A DNA stretch of 64,000 nucleotides from Chitinophagaceae bacterium. GTDB lineage: Bacteria; Bacteroidota; Bacteroidia; Chitinophagales; REEL01. Below, piece after piece: positions 50,601-59,625 of the stretch (position 1 is its first letter; each line of letters opens with the position of its first letter). The stretch is from assembly GCA_007695095.1 (NCBI GenBank), contig REEL01000118.1:1-64000 (forward strand), written 5' to 3'. The position numbers and the translations under genes are program-made. The notes under the pieces were generated by a model, which saw only the letters and a program-made list of their open reading frames with translations, was not told the origin of the DNA and did no database searches.

Positions 50601-52031
50601 ATGTTTGAAAAAAATTTTGACGACTATATAAATCCGGAGTTCTTTGAATTGGTAGAGCGTTTTGAAAAAATGCTCGACAATAGAGACGTAGGGTTCTTTG
50701 AAGAAAGTGCCCTCGAACAAATTGTTGAGTATTACGAAGAAATGGGCGACCATAAAAAAGTTTTGGATGCAATAGGATTTGCTACTGAGCAGTATCCTTT
50801 TTCTTCTTTTTTCCTCATTAAAAAAGCGCAGATTTTTTTCGATGAGCGTAATAATGACGAAGCACTGGAAGTATTGGAAAAAGCAGAAATATTCTCACCC
50901 TCAGACATTTCGATATATTTATTAAGAGCAGACATCTTTCTTTGGAACGGTATGCACGAAAATGCTCTTGAAGAAGTTCAAAAAGCTTTCAGTCATGCAG
51001 ATGAAGAAGAATACCCCGATTTGTATCTGGAAAAAGCAGATGTATTTGAAGACTGGGAAAAATATTCAGAGGTATTTATCAATTTAGAAAAAACACTCGA
51101 AATAGATCCCGAAAATTACGAAGCATTGGAAAGAATGTGGTTTTGTGTTGAAATTTTAGAAAACTATGAAGAGAGTATAGATTTTCACACTAAACTGATA
51201 GACAGAAAGCCTTATTCTTATCAAGCCTGGTACAATCTGGCAAATGCATATTCAGGATTGGGTTTCTTCGAAAAAGCAATTGAATACTTTGAGTTTGCTA
51301 TTGCAATCAATGAAAAGCATCATTATGCTTTCCGTGACTGTGCTGAAGTTTTGTTTAAGCTTAAAGATTATAAAAAAGCTGCCGAATATTTTCAGGAGGC
51401 TGCAATTTTGAATCAAACGAACAGAGAGCTTTCACAAAAAGAAATTTACTTTAAGCTGGGCTTGTGTAATAAAAAATTAAACGACCTGAACAGGGCGAGA
51501 TATTACTTCAGAAAAGCTACAAAGCTTGATCCTTATATGCATGAAGCCTTTTTTCAAATCGGTAAAACTTATGCAAAAGAGGGGAAATATGATAATGCCA
51601 TTCACTCATTTGAAAGAGCAGTAAAAGTAAACGATCAAAATACTAAATACCTGAAAGCACTGGCAAAAGCACTATCCAAGTGTTCTGACTTTACAGCATC
51701 TGCCAAACATTACGGACAGGCACTATCGGTAAATCCGAATGATGTTTCAACCTGGAAGTCTTATGTGCTTTCTACTTATAAAACAGATGAGCTTTCTCTG
51801 GCAGTGTCACGTATTGATGAAGCGATTAAACATTTCCCGGATGAAAGTGCACTTTTATTCATAAAAGCAGCTTTTTTATATGAAAACGGTCGCAGAAATT
51901 CAGCGATTGACTGTTTTGAAATTGCCTGCTCTAAAGATTATAACGCTTATTTTAAAGCATTTCAAATTTACCCTTCTATGTTTGATGATAGCGAAATTAT
52001 CCGCTTGATGGACATCTATAAAACAAATTAA
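50601..52031 (+). CDS. Tetratricopeptide repeat protein
   Basis: This 476-residue soluble protein is built almost entirely of TPR units (for example AWYNLANAYSGLGFFEKAIE, AFFQIGKTYAKEGKYDNAIH, ALAKALSKCSDFTASAKHYG), roughly ten repeats. No signal peptide or catalytic domain is seen. It begins with acidic residues (MFEKNFDDYINPEFF). TPR scaffolds bind other proteins; the partner here is unknown. It is followed after 4 nt by the comA-like gene, which suggests co-transcription. Confidence 0.85.
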   Translation: MFEKNFDDYINPEFFELVERFEKMLDNRDVGFFEESALEQIVEYYEEMGDHKKVLDAIGFATEQYPFSSFFLIKKAQIFFDERNNDEALEVLEKAEIFSPSDISIYLLRADIFLWNGMHENALEEVQKAFSHADEEEYPDLYLEKADVFEDWEKYSEVFINLEKTLEIDPENYEALERMWFCVEILENYEESIDFHTKLIDRKPYSYQAWYNLANAYSGLGFFEKAIEYFEFAIAINEKHHYAFRDCAEVLFKLKDYKKAAEYFQEAAILNQTNRELSQKEIYFKLGLCNKKLNDLNRARYYFRKATKLDPYMHEAFFQIGKTYAKEGKYDNAIHSFERAVKVNDQNTKYLKALAKALSKCSDFTASAKHYGQALSVNPNDVSTWKSYVLSTYKTDELSLAVSRIDEAIKHFPDESALLFIKAAFLYENGRRNSAIDCFEIACSKDYNAYFKAFQIYPSMFDDSEIIRLMDIYKTN

Positions 52032-52035
52032 AAAA

Positions 52036-52839
52036 ATGGGAGAAATACTTCTTAAAAACATACCGGAAAGGACTGCAAAGCCCCGTTCTAACGGTTGGAC
52101 AATGGTCATGGACAAAGGCTTAAGTATTCCTGAGATTGAAAACTTTTTATCAATAGCCGAACCCTATACCGATATAGTAAAATTTGGATTTGGAACGGCC
52201 TATGTTACTCAAAATCTTAGTGAAAAAATAGCAGTTTACAAATCCTGTGGGATACCTGTTTATTTTGGAGGAACCTTGTTTGAAGCTTTTATTGCAAGAG
52301 GTCAGTTCAAAGACTATATCGAGGTAGTGAAAAAATATAAACTGGAATATGTAGAGGTTTCTGACGGCTCACTGGAAATAAGCCACGATAAAAAGTGTGA
52401 GTATATAAAGGAGTTGTCTAACTATTGCACCGTTTTGTCAGAAGTGGGCAGCAAAGACGCAGAAAAAATTATCCCGCCTTACATTTGGCTTCAATTAATG
52501 GAAGCTGAACTGGAAGCCGGAGCTGAAAAGGTGATTGCCGAAGCACGTGAAGCCGGAACAGTAGGTATTTACAGGGGTACCGGAGAGGTGCGTTCAGGTC
52601 TGGTACAAGAAATTTTAAGCAAAATAAAGAGTGAAAAGATATTATGGGAAGCTCCGCAAAAGGACCAGCAAGTTTGGTTTATTAAACTTTTGGGCAGCAA
52701 TGTAAATCTGGGAAATATAGCGCCAAATGATGTACTTCCGTTGGAAACATTACGACTTGGCTTAAGAGGGGATACCTTTGAGCATTTTTTGGGTGATGAA
52801 AAGCCGGATAAACCATATAGTTTTGATAAGCTTAGATAG
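52036..52839 (+). CDS. comA: Phosphosulfolactate synthase (ComA family)
   Basis: This 267-residue TIM barrel has the family signatures TAKPRSNGWTMVMDKGLSIP, YTDIVKFGFGTAYVT, YFGGTLFEAFIARGQ, YVEVSDGSLEIS and VLSEVGSKD. The enzyme adds sulfite to phosphoenolpyruvate, giving phosphosulfolactate, the first step toward coenzyme M in archaea. In Bacteroidota the same product could feed sulfolactate or cysteate for sulfonolipids, but no other gene of such a pathway is present in this window. The symbol is given for the family. Confidence 0.87.
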   Translation: MGEILLKNIPERTAKPRSNGWTMVMDKGLSIPEIENFLSIAEPYTDIVKFGFGTAYVTQNLSEKIAVYKSCGIPVYFGGTLFEAFIARGQFKDYIEVVKKYKLEYVEVSDGSLEISHDKKCEYIKELSNYCTVLSEVGSKDAEKIIPPYIWLQLMEAELEAGAEKVIAEAREAGTVGIYRGTGEVRSGLVQEILSKIKSEKILWEAPQKDQQVWFIKLLGSNVNLGNIAPNDVLPLETLRLGLRGDTFEHFLGDEKPDKPYSFDKLR

Positions 52840-52848
52840 CTTATTTTT
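52826..52848 (+). terminator. Intrinsic terminator at the comA end
   Basis: ATAAGCT and AGCTTAT pair over 7 bp around a TAGAT loop and run into five T residues. The stem overlaps the comA stop codon. Confidence 0.6.
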
Positions 52849-52866
52849 CACATAATTAAACTTTTT

Positions 52867-52911
52867 AATTCAAGTTGCGTATGAAAATTCGGTAACTTGA
52901 ATTTTATTTTT
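52867..52911 (+). terminator. Second terminator hairpin after comA
   Basis: AATTCAAGTT (52867-52876) and AACTTGAATT (52894-52903) form a perfect 10-bp stem with a 17-nt loop, followed by a TTATTTTTT tract. It is a tandem back-up to the hairpin just upstream. Confidence 0.65.
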
Positions 52912-52980
52912 TGTAAAAACACTCAATAGTATAATACATTCTATTATTTTTGTTTATAATTTAAATTAAAGATCTGGGGT

Positions 52981-54768
52981 ATGAATAAAGCAGAGATTCT
53001 GGAGAGATTACAGGAAATTGATAAACTTGATTACAATGCTGAGTTAAGAGATGAAATTCGCAGCTTGTCGGATGTCTTCAGAGAGTATATGGAACAGGAG
53101 TTTCACGAAGCCAAGCTGAGTAAGCTCGAAGGTGATGATAAAAATCAAAAGACACCGGAAGAGATTCAAAAATCCATAGAACTCAATAAAGAGTTTAAAG
53201 CACTGGCAGAAAAATTCAAAGAGAAAGATAAGGTTTGGAAAGAGAAAAAGGATGAAATAATCAATGAAATACTTGAGAAAAAGAAGGAGTTGTTAAAACG
53301 CCTTGAATTCATAAATCAAACCGATAAAGCCATTTCTATAAAGGATAAGTACGATTTGTTCAATAGTATCCGTGAGGAATGGAATAAATTAGGCAGCCTG
53401 AAAAAAGAAGCCTACAGAGATCTTAAAAATCAGTTTAATGCGGAAGTGCAAAAGTTTTATCATGAAATAGAAATTGATAAGGAATTCCGCGATATGCACT
53501 TTAAGAAAAATAAAGAGCAGCGGGAAGAAATAATTGAAAAAGTCAGGCAGTTAGACAGCGAAGCAGAAATATGGAAAACAGATGCTTTCCTAAAAATGTA
53601 TCGTAAGGAGTGGGAAGACAGCGGAATGGTCAGAAAGGAAGATTTTGAAAATTTGAAAAATGAATTTTGGGAATCTTACAGAAAAATTGCAGACAAAATT
53701 GAAGACTTTTTCCGAAAAAAGGATGAAGAACAGGAAGTTATTGTCAAGCAAAAGGAATTGCTGATTGAAAGAATCCGGGAGTTAAATAAAATTAAAAGCA
53801 CACTCATAAAAGAGTGGAATGAACAAAGCGATAAAGTTTCTGAAGTAATTAAAGAGTGGCGCAAAACAGGATTTGTTTCCCGAAAGAAGAATAAAGAAAT
53901 CTGGGATACTTTTAACAATGAATTAGATGTGTTTTTTAACGGGAAAAGAACTTTTTTCAATGAATTGCGCGAGAAGAGGAAAGAGATAAAAGATCGGAAA
54001 GTAGCTATAATTGATAGAATTGCAGAATTGGCAAAAGAACCCGGAGACTGGAATCAATCTACCGATGAGGTTAAGAAATTACAGCAAGACTGGAAGCAGT
54101 CCGGAAGATTACGCTCCAATGAAGAAGATAAGCTTTGGGCAAAATTAAGAGAAGTTTCAGATAGCTTTTTTGAAAAAAAGAAGCAGCATTTTGAAAGCAT
54201 GCAGGAAGTTAAATCTGAAATTAAAGAAGAAAAGAGACAGCTGTTAACTGAATTTGAAAAAGTTGAAATGCCGGATGATAAAGAGGAGGCATTAGATTTG
54301 CTCAGTCAGTGGCAGGATAAATGGTTAAAGGCCGGTAGTGCAAATTTCATTTCCGAAAAAAAGTTGAGTCAACAATTTAATGATATCGTCAGAAAGCATC
54401 AGTCAAAACTTGATATTCATGATGATGAAAAGGATATGTTCAGCTTCCGCCAAAAGTTAAAGCGTTTTCTGAAATCTGAAAATGGAAAAGATTTAATTGA
54501 GCGGGAAAAGCGCTTTGTAAAAAATAAGCTTAGGGAAGCAGAAGATGAGTTGGTTAAGCTTGAAGACTCGATGGCTCTCTTTACCTTTAGTGGAAAAAAC
54601 AATAGCTCCCCATTGCTGGTTGAAGCAGAAAAAAAGCTGGAAAACGCAAAAAAGAGAAGAGACTTGTTCAAGGAAAAATCTATTGTTTTGAAAACAACCA
54701 AAATCGTTGAAGAAGAGGAAAGTGTAAAGGAATCGGAAGAAAACGAGGAAAAAGATAAGGAAAGTTAA
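52981..54768 (+). CDS. DUF349-repeat coiled-coil protein
   Basis: This 595-residue, highly charged and almost wholly helical protein has about six DUF349 repeats, each with a conserved Trp pair about 40 residues apart (such as WNKLGSLKKEAYRDL, WEDSGMVRKEDFENL, WRKTGFVSRKKNKEIW, WKQSGRLRSNEEDKLW). It lacks membrane segments. DUF349 proteins are very common in Bacteroidota. Some are linked to RNA or stress, but the role is unknown. The C-terminus is extremely acidic. It lies 46 nt upstream of the small protein before mutL. Confidence 0.88.
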   Translation: MNKAEILERLQEIDKLDYNAELRDEIRSLSDVFREYMEQEFHEAKLSKLEGDDKNQKTPEEIQKSIELNKEFKALAEKFKEKDKVWKEKKDEIINEILEKKKELLKRLEFINQTDKAISIKDKYDLFNSIREEWNKLGSLKKEAYRDLKNQFNAEVQKFYHEIEIDKEFRDMHFKKNKEQREEIIEKVRQLDSEAEIWKTDAFLKMYRKEWEDSGMVRKEDFENLKNEFWESYRKIADKIEDFFRKKDEEQEVIVKQKELLIERIRELNKIKSTLIKEWNEQSDKVSEVIKEWRKTGFVSRKKNKEIWDTFNNELDVFFNGKRTFFNELREKRKEIKDRKVAIIDRIAELAKEPGDWNQSTDEVKKLQQDWKQSGRLRSNEEDKLWAKLREVSDSFFEKKKQHFESMQEVKSEIKEEKRQLLTEFEKVEMPDDKEEALDLLSQWQDKWLKAGSANFISEKKLSQQFNDIVRKHQSKLDIHDDEKDMFSFRQKLKRFLKSENGKDLIEREKRFVKNKLREAEDELVKLEDSMALFTFSGKNNSSPLLVEAEKKLENAKKRRDLFKEKSIVLKTTKIVEEEESVKESEENEEKDKES

Positions 54769-54814
54769 AAAAGTGCGTTTGAAGTATATTGAGATTTAAA
54801 ATACCTGAAGCAAG

Positions 54815-55123
54815 ATGTTTAAGATAAGATCAGTATTTTTCAAAATACCTGAACATAATCGGTTTAATTACGACCCGCGTTACTACGACCCGGAAAAGGA
54901 AGATTTGGAAAAAAGAGTCCGATTAGCAAAACTTAACCGTCCCGAAGAAGAGCAGGAAGCTACAACTGAAGAAGAGCTTTTAAAAATCAGAATAGCTCAA
55001 AATTTTAAAAAGGCCAGAACAAACAGCCGACCTTCCATTAGCCGATCATTAAATCAATCCAGACTTCGTTTTTTTATAATCCTGGGTATTCTATTGTATC
55101 TTTGTTATTGGATACTTACCTAA
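54815..55123 (+). CDS. Small membrane-anchored protein conserved upstream of mutL
   Basis: This is a 102-residue protein. A soluble part with FNYDPRYYDPEKEDLEKRVR and basic stretches is followed by one C-terminal membrane helix (about 84-101, FFIILGILLYLCYWIL). Similar small tail-anchored proteins with an aromatic RYY motif near the start occur just upstream of mutL in other Bacteroidota, where they are sometimes misnamed riboflavin synthase beta subunit. It has no riboflavin synthase features. Only 15 nt separate it from mutL, suggesting a shared transcript. Confidence 0.75.
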   Translation: MFKIRSVFFKIPEHNRFNYDPRYYDPEKEDLEKRVRLAKLNRPEEEQEATTEEELLKIRIAQNFKKARTNSRPSISRSLNQSRLRFFIILGILLYLCYWILT

Positions 55124-55138
55124 TGCAAGAACAACTTC

Positions 55139-56977
55139 ATGTCTGATATAGTTAAATTATTACCGGATGCTATTGCTAATCAGATAGCTGCCGGAGAAGT
55201 GATACAAAGACCTGCATCTGTAGTTAAAGAGTTAATGGAAAACGCCATTGATGCAGGCTGTAGCGAGATAAAACTAAATATAAGAGATGCCGGAAAAACC
55301 TTAATTCAGTTAATTGATGATGGAAGCGGTATGTCTCATACTGACGCAAGACTTGCACTTAGTCGCCATGCAACATCAAAAATCAGAAAGGCAGAAGACC
55401 TTTTTTCTATACGCACTATGGGATTCAGAGGGGAGGCTTTGGCTTCTATAGTTGCTATTTCAAAAGTAGAAATTAAAACCAGATTGCAAGATGAGGAGTT
55501 GGGAACTCTTCTAAGAGTTGAAGGCTCTGAAATTTCAGCTCATGAATCTTGTCAATGCAAACACGGGACTACTTTTAGTGTAAAAAATTTATTTTATAAT
55601 ATCCCTGCCCGCAGAAATTTTTTAAAATCAGATCCGGTAGAAACCAGACATATAATTGATGAGTTTCAGCGGATTGCTTTGGCTTATCCCAATATACAGT
55701 TTCAAATGACACATAATGAAAAAGATGTTTTTTCATTACCAAAGGGCAATCTAAAACAACGAATTGTTAATATTTTCGGAAAAAATTACCGGGAAAAGAT
55801 TTTTCCTGTTCAGGAGGATACCGAAATTTTAAAAATAAACGGTTACATCGGCAAACCGGACTTTGTTAAAAAAACAAGGGGGGAGCAGTTTATTTTTGTA
55901 AATAACAGATTTATCAAAAGCGGCTATATCAACCATGCTATACAAACGGCTTATGATAAACTCATTCCGGAGGGGAGTTTTTCCTTTTTTTGTTTGTTTT
56001 TGGAGTTAGATCCTTCAAAAATTGATGTGAATGTACATCCCACAAAACAAGAAATTAAGTTTGAAGATGAAAGAGTTATTTATCAGATTATAAACGCATC
56101 CATAAGAAAATCCCTGACCCAGTTTGGAGCTATGCCAAGCCTTGATTTTGATGTGGACAGCCGCTTTCGTCACTTGCCGGGATTTCAGAATCAAAGCCCG
56201 AAATCAAGTGATGCCGGATCACAACAAAATATATCTGCTTTTCCTAAAAAAACTCCTCAGGAAAAGGAAAATATCAGGAATTGGGCAACTGCCTACCGGG
56301 ACTTAAACACGGATACGGAAAATGAAGCTTCAAAGATTATATCCAGCAGTTTATCTTTTGAAACCCGGAATGAGCAGACAGGTCATGAGAGCCGACCCGT
56401 TGAATCTATAGAGATGCCTAAGACTTTTCAGCTCCATAAAAAGTATGTTATATCCTCTATTTCCTCAGGATTGATAATTATTAATCAGGAATATGCGCAC
56501 CAAAGGATTTTATTTGAAAAATATATAGAGCGTTTTGATTTGAATCAAACTAGCTCACAAAGATTAGTTTTTCCGGAAAATATTGAACTGAGTGCCGGGG
56601 ATTATTCTTTGATAGAAGATTTGTTGGAAGATTTAAATACACTGGGCTTTGATATTGAAAAGTTTGGCAAAAACACCTTAATTTTACATGGAGTGCCATC
56701 TGAAATCAGAAGCACAGAAGGAAGTAACCTGATACATGAATTGCTGGAATTGTATAAAATCAGTGCTTCAGGCAAGAAACAGGAAAAATATATTTTACTG
56801 GCAAGGTGTTTATCAAAGCAACTTGGAATAAAAGCCGGCAGAAAACTCAAAGAGGAAGAAATGCAAAAATTAATAGACGAGCTTTTTGCCTGTAAGGAAC
56901 CCGGGATTTCTCCGGAAAGAAAGAAGACTTACATATGTTTAGATAGTGATGAATTAGAAAACCGATTTAATCATTGA
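55139..56977 (+). CDS. mutL: DNA mismatch repair protein MutL
   Basis: This is a 612-residue protein. The N-terminal GHKL ATPase has IAAGEVIQRPASVVKELMENA (the N-box with catalytic Glu), DDGSGM, HATSKI and TMGFRGEALASI. A transducer domain with VNVHPTKQEIKF follows. The C-terminal dimerisation domain lies past a variable linker (about 345-420). I do not see the DQHAxxER endonuclease motif. The equivalent position reads NQEYAHQRILFE, so the nuclease site may be degenerate. Confidence 0.95.
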   Translation: MSDIVKLLPDAIANQIAAGEVIQRPASVVKELMENAIDAGCSEIKLNIRDAGKTLIQLIDDGSGMSHTDARLALSRHATSKIRKAEDLFSIRTMGFRGEALASIVAISKVEIKTRLQDEELGTLLRVEGSEISAHESCQCKHGTTFSVKNLFYNIPARRNFLKSDPVETRHIIDEFQRIALAYPNIQFQMTHNEKDVFSLPKGNLKQRIVNIFGKNYREKIFPVQEDTEILKINGYIGKPDFVKKTRGEQFIFVNNRFIKSGYINHAIQTAYDKLIPEGSFSFFCLFLELDPSKIDVNVHPTKQEIKFEDERVIYQIINASIRKSLTQFGAMPSLDFDVDSRFRHLPGFQNQSPKSSDAGSQQNISAFPKKTPQEKENIRNWATAYRDLNTDTENEASKIISSSLSFETRNEQTGHESRPVESIEMPKTFQLHKKYVISSISSGLIIINQEYAHQRILFEKYIERFDLNQTSSQRLVFPENIELSAGDYSLIEDLLEDLNTLGFDIEKFGKNTLILHGVPSEIRSTEGSNLIHELLELYKISASGKKQEKYILLARCLSKQLGIKAGRKLKEEEMQKLIDELFACKEPGISPERKKTYICLDSDELENRFNH

Positions 56978-57065
56978 TTTGACAGCAGACATTTGGACGA
57001 AAACATAAGTTAGGTTCCTGTGTTTTTGACTAAATTCGCTTCAATCAATTTATAAATACAATTTT

Positions 57066-57899
57066 ATGATGAACAGAATAGGCCCGGGTGGTTTCAGCAT
57101 ATTGCCTCCTGTAGTTAAAAATTTATTAATAATCAATGGTTTGCTTTTTTTAGGAACCTTTGTATTTGAAAGTAATTTTGGAATAAGTTTAATCAGAATT
57201 TTGGGCTTACACTTTTTTGAGTCTGAATTTTTTCAACCATTCCAGCTCGTGACGCATATGTTTATGCATGGCGGGATGCTTCATATTTTTTCTAATATGT
57301 TTGCGCTCTGGATGTTTGGCAGTACACTGGAAAATGTCTGGGGGCCAAAGCGATTTTTGTTTTTTTACTTTTTTACCGGACTCGGTGCAGCAGCACTTCA
57401 CATGGGAGTAACGGCTTATTCTCTTTACAGTTTGCAGAATGCGGTGGAGATGTATATACAGGATCCTTCTTTTTTAGCTTTCAGGGAGCTTGTTCAAAGC
57501 CATTCAACGGGCATGATGAGAGGTTCGGTTAATCAGTTTTTAGCAAACTGGAGTATGCAACCGGATAATACGGCTTATATACAACGGTCTGTTTCTTTAG
57601 CTCAGGAACTTTATAGTGCAAATGTTAATATCCCTACAGTTGGGGCTTCCGGCGCTGTTTTCGGAATATTATTAGGATTTGGTATGCTTTTTCCGAACAC
57701 TCGGCTCTTTCTTTTGTTCCCTCCTATACCAATAAAGGCAAAATATTTCGTTATATTTTATGGACTATTTGAACTTTATGCCGGCTTTAGTTCGTTTTCA
57801 GGAGGGAGTAATATAGCTCACTTCGCACATTTAGGTGGCATGCTTTTTGGGTTTATATTAATTAAATATTGGAATAAAAGTAGTAGAAATTTCTTTTGA
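57066..57899 (+). CDS. Rhomboid-family intramembrane serine protease 1
   Basis: This 277-residue membrane protein has six or more helices. The catalytic Ser is in VGASGAVFGI near 193-202 and the His in HFAHLGGMLFG. The usual HMFMHGGMLHIFSNMFALW segment is in the first half. A loop of about 60 residues separates the first helices from the serine helix, as often seen in this phylum. It cleaves substrate helices inside the membrane; its targets are unknown. It overlaps the next rhomboid gene by 4 nt (ATGA). Confidence 0.93.
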   Translation: MMNRIGPGGFSILPPVVKNLLIINGLLFLGTFVFESNFGISLIRILGLHFFESEFFQPFQLVTHMFMHGGMLHIFSNMFALWMFGSTLENVWGPKRFLFFYFFTGLGAAALHMGVTAYSLYSLQNAVEMYIQDPSFLAFRELVQSHSTGMMRGSVNQFLANWSMQPDNTAYIQRSVSLAQELYSANVNIPTVGASGAVFGILLGFGMLFPNTRLFLLFPPIPIKAKYFVIFYGLFELYAGFSSFSGGSNIAHFAHLGGMLFGFILIKYWNKSSRNFF

Positions 57900-58867
57900 T
57901 GACAGGAAACAACTCCATATTAGATGATTTAAAATGGCAATTCAGTAATGGAAGTATGCTCATAAAATTGATATTAATCAATTTGGGTGTATTCTTAACT
58001 GTCCATACTGTGCGTGTTTTTCTTCATCTTTTTGTAGCTGACGGGAGTCTTGTTGATCAAACCTTTAATAATTTATTGCAGTGGTTTACTTTACCGGCTT
58101 CTTTATTAGATTTGGTTAAACGTCCGTGGACTTTGGTCACTCACATGTTTTTGCATGTAGGCTTTTTTCATATCCTTTTTAATATGCTTTGGCTCTATTG
58201 GTTCGGAAGAATTTTCAGGGAATTTTTAAGTGAAAGAAAATTATTGCCGGTTTACCTCTTTGGTGGATTTGCAGGTGCTTTTCTAATGATTTTGTCGTAT
58301 AATTTATTTCCCGGTCTAAGCTCCAATGTTGCCAATGTTATGGCTCTGGGTGCTTCAGCAGGTGTTTTGGCAGTGGTAGTTTCTACAGCAACTATGGCGC
58401 CTAATTATACTATATACATGTTGTTTTTAGGGCCTGTTAGGATAAAATATATTGCAATTTTCGTGGTGATACTTGATTTTATAAGTATTCCGGGTGGAAA
58501 TACCGGCGGACATATTGCGCATCTCGGCGGAGCAATTTTCGGCTTCTTTTATATACGAAATTTAAACCGTGGGTACGACATTACCAATGGCTTTGACATA
58601 GCCGTTAATGTTGTAAAGTCTTTGTTTAAAGTGAGAAAAAAAGGTCCTAAAGTTGCCTACAAAAATAAAAATGTACGTTACGAAACGCAAAACGTAAACC
58701 GTAGTCAAAAAGGGACCAAGCAAAATCAATCAAACGCTTCTCAGGCAGATATTGATAAGCAAGGTAGAATTGATCAAATTTTGGATAAAATCTCTCTTTC
58801 CGGCTATGACAGCCTATCAAAAGAAGAAAAAGAATTTTTATTTAGAGTGTCCAACGAAGAGGATTAG
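57896..58867 (+). CDS. Rhomboid-family intramembrane serine protease 2
   Basis: This 323-residue protein has a rhomboid core of six helices: HMFLHVGFFHILFNMLWLYW, the serine in LGASAGVLAVV (GASAG instead of GxSG followed by a hydrophobic residue) and HIAHLGGAIFGFF with the His. A C-terminal cytosolic tail of about 90 residues is Lys/Gln-rich and ends in an acidic helix. Translation is probably coupled to the upstream rhomboid by the ATGA overlap. The stop codon overlaps that of the convergent hisIE gene. Confidence 0.9.
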   Translation: MMTGNNSILDDLKWQFSNGSMLIKLILINLGVFLTVHTVRVFLHLFVADGSLVDQTFNNLLQWFTLPASLLDLVKRPWTLVTHMFLHVGFFHILFNMLWLYWFGRIFREFLSERKLLPVYLFGGFAGAFLMILSYNLFPGLSSNVANVMALGASAGVLAVVVSTATMAPNYTIYMLFLGPVRIKYIAIFVVILDFISIPGGNTGGHIAHLGGAIFGFFYIRNLNRGYDITNGFDIAVNVVKSLFKVRKKGPKVAYKNKNVRYETQNVNRSQKGTKQNQSNASQADIDKQGRIDQILDKISLSGYDSLSKEEKEFLFRVSNEED

Positions 58868-59469
58868 CTTTTTGCTTCTATTTTTCTTTTGAGGTCTTCA
58901 AAAATATCTTCGAGGGTTTCCTTTTTTTCAGCTACTAGGGCCAAAAAATAATATAAAACATCGGCTGCCTCTGCACGAAAGGCCGGTGAATTATTTTCTT
59001 TCGCCTCAATGACTAATTCAAAAGCTTCTTCCCCAAATTTTTGAGCTAATTTATTAAGACCCCGTTGCATGGTGCCGCTTGGTGACTTAGATACTTCATT
59101 TTTTGAAATGATAAAGTGTTGCATTGCTGTATCTATAAAATGCTTTTTAGTTTGAGTCTTTTGTAATTTGTAATCATTAAATAGCTTAACTACCGACTCA
59201 TCTGTTTTAATGCTTGCTACAAAAACTTGCTTGTCTTTGGCAGGCACAAAAGATTTCAGTTTAAACTTTCCGGATAAAATAGGAGGGGTAGTAATTTTGC
59301 TATTTTTTAAAAAATAAAGCTTATTCTTTTTTATGCACTTTTGAAAAGCATCATTGTCTAAATGTTCATAGCCAATTACTTTTCCGGAGGAATAATCTTG
59401 TATTATAACAGGCCATAAACCCTGAATGGTATTCGGTATTTTATTTTTATCCATAGAAGGAATTTTCAT
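58864..59469 (-). CDS. hisE: HisIE-like protein: degenerate cyclohydrolase half, intact HisE half
   Basis: From ATG 59469 this gives 201 residues (an ATG at 59535 adds 22 mostly hydrophobic residues). The first half follows HisI in outline (LWPVIIQDYSSGKVIGYEHL, then NDAFQKCIKKNKLYFL), but the metal and substrate motifs W-KGE-SG, DCD-D and CHTG are absent. The C-terminal 90 residues are a good phosphoribosyl-ATP pyrophosphatase: KLAQKFGEEAFELVIEA and EAADVLYYFLALV. No other his gene is in the window. The protein could act as HisE only, or have another role. Confidence 0.8.
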   Translation of the reverse strand: MKIPSMDKNKIPNTIQGLWPVIIQDYSSGKVIGYEHLDNDAFQKCIKKNKLYFLKNSKITTPPILSGKFKLKSFVPAKDKQVFVASIKTDESVVKLFNDYKLQKTQTKKHFIDTAMQHFIISKNEVSKSPSGTMQRGLNKLAQKFGEEAFELVIEAKENNSPAFRAEAADVLYYFLALVAEKKETLEDIFEDLKRKIEAKS

Positions 59470-59625
59470 CGAAAGTAATATATTAATAATTGCAAATACA
59501 GGTTTTTTAAAAAAAATAATAGTCAAGTTCTTCAAAATAACTAATCAAAAACATAGAAAATTAAGTTATTTGTGTTATAATGATAAGAGTTAAAAGATTC
59601 TATCTCTTTAGTTTTTTTAAATTTA

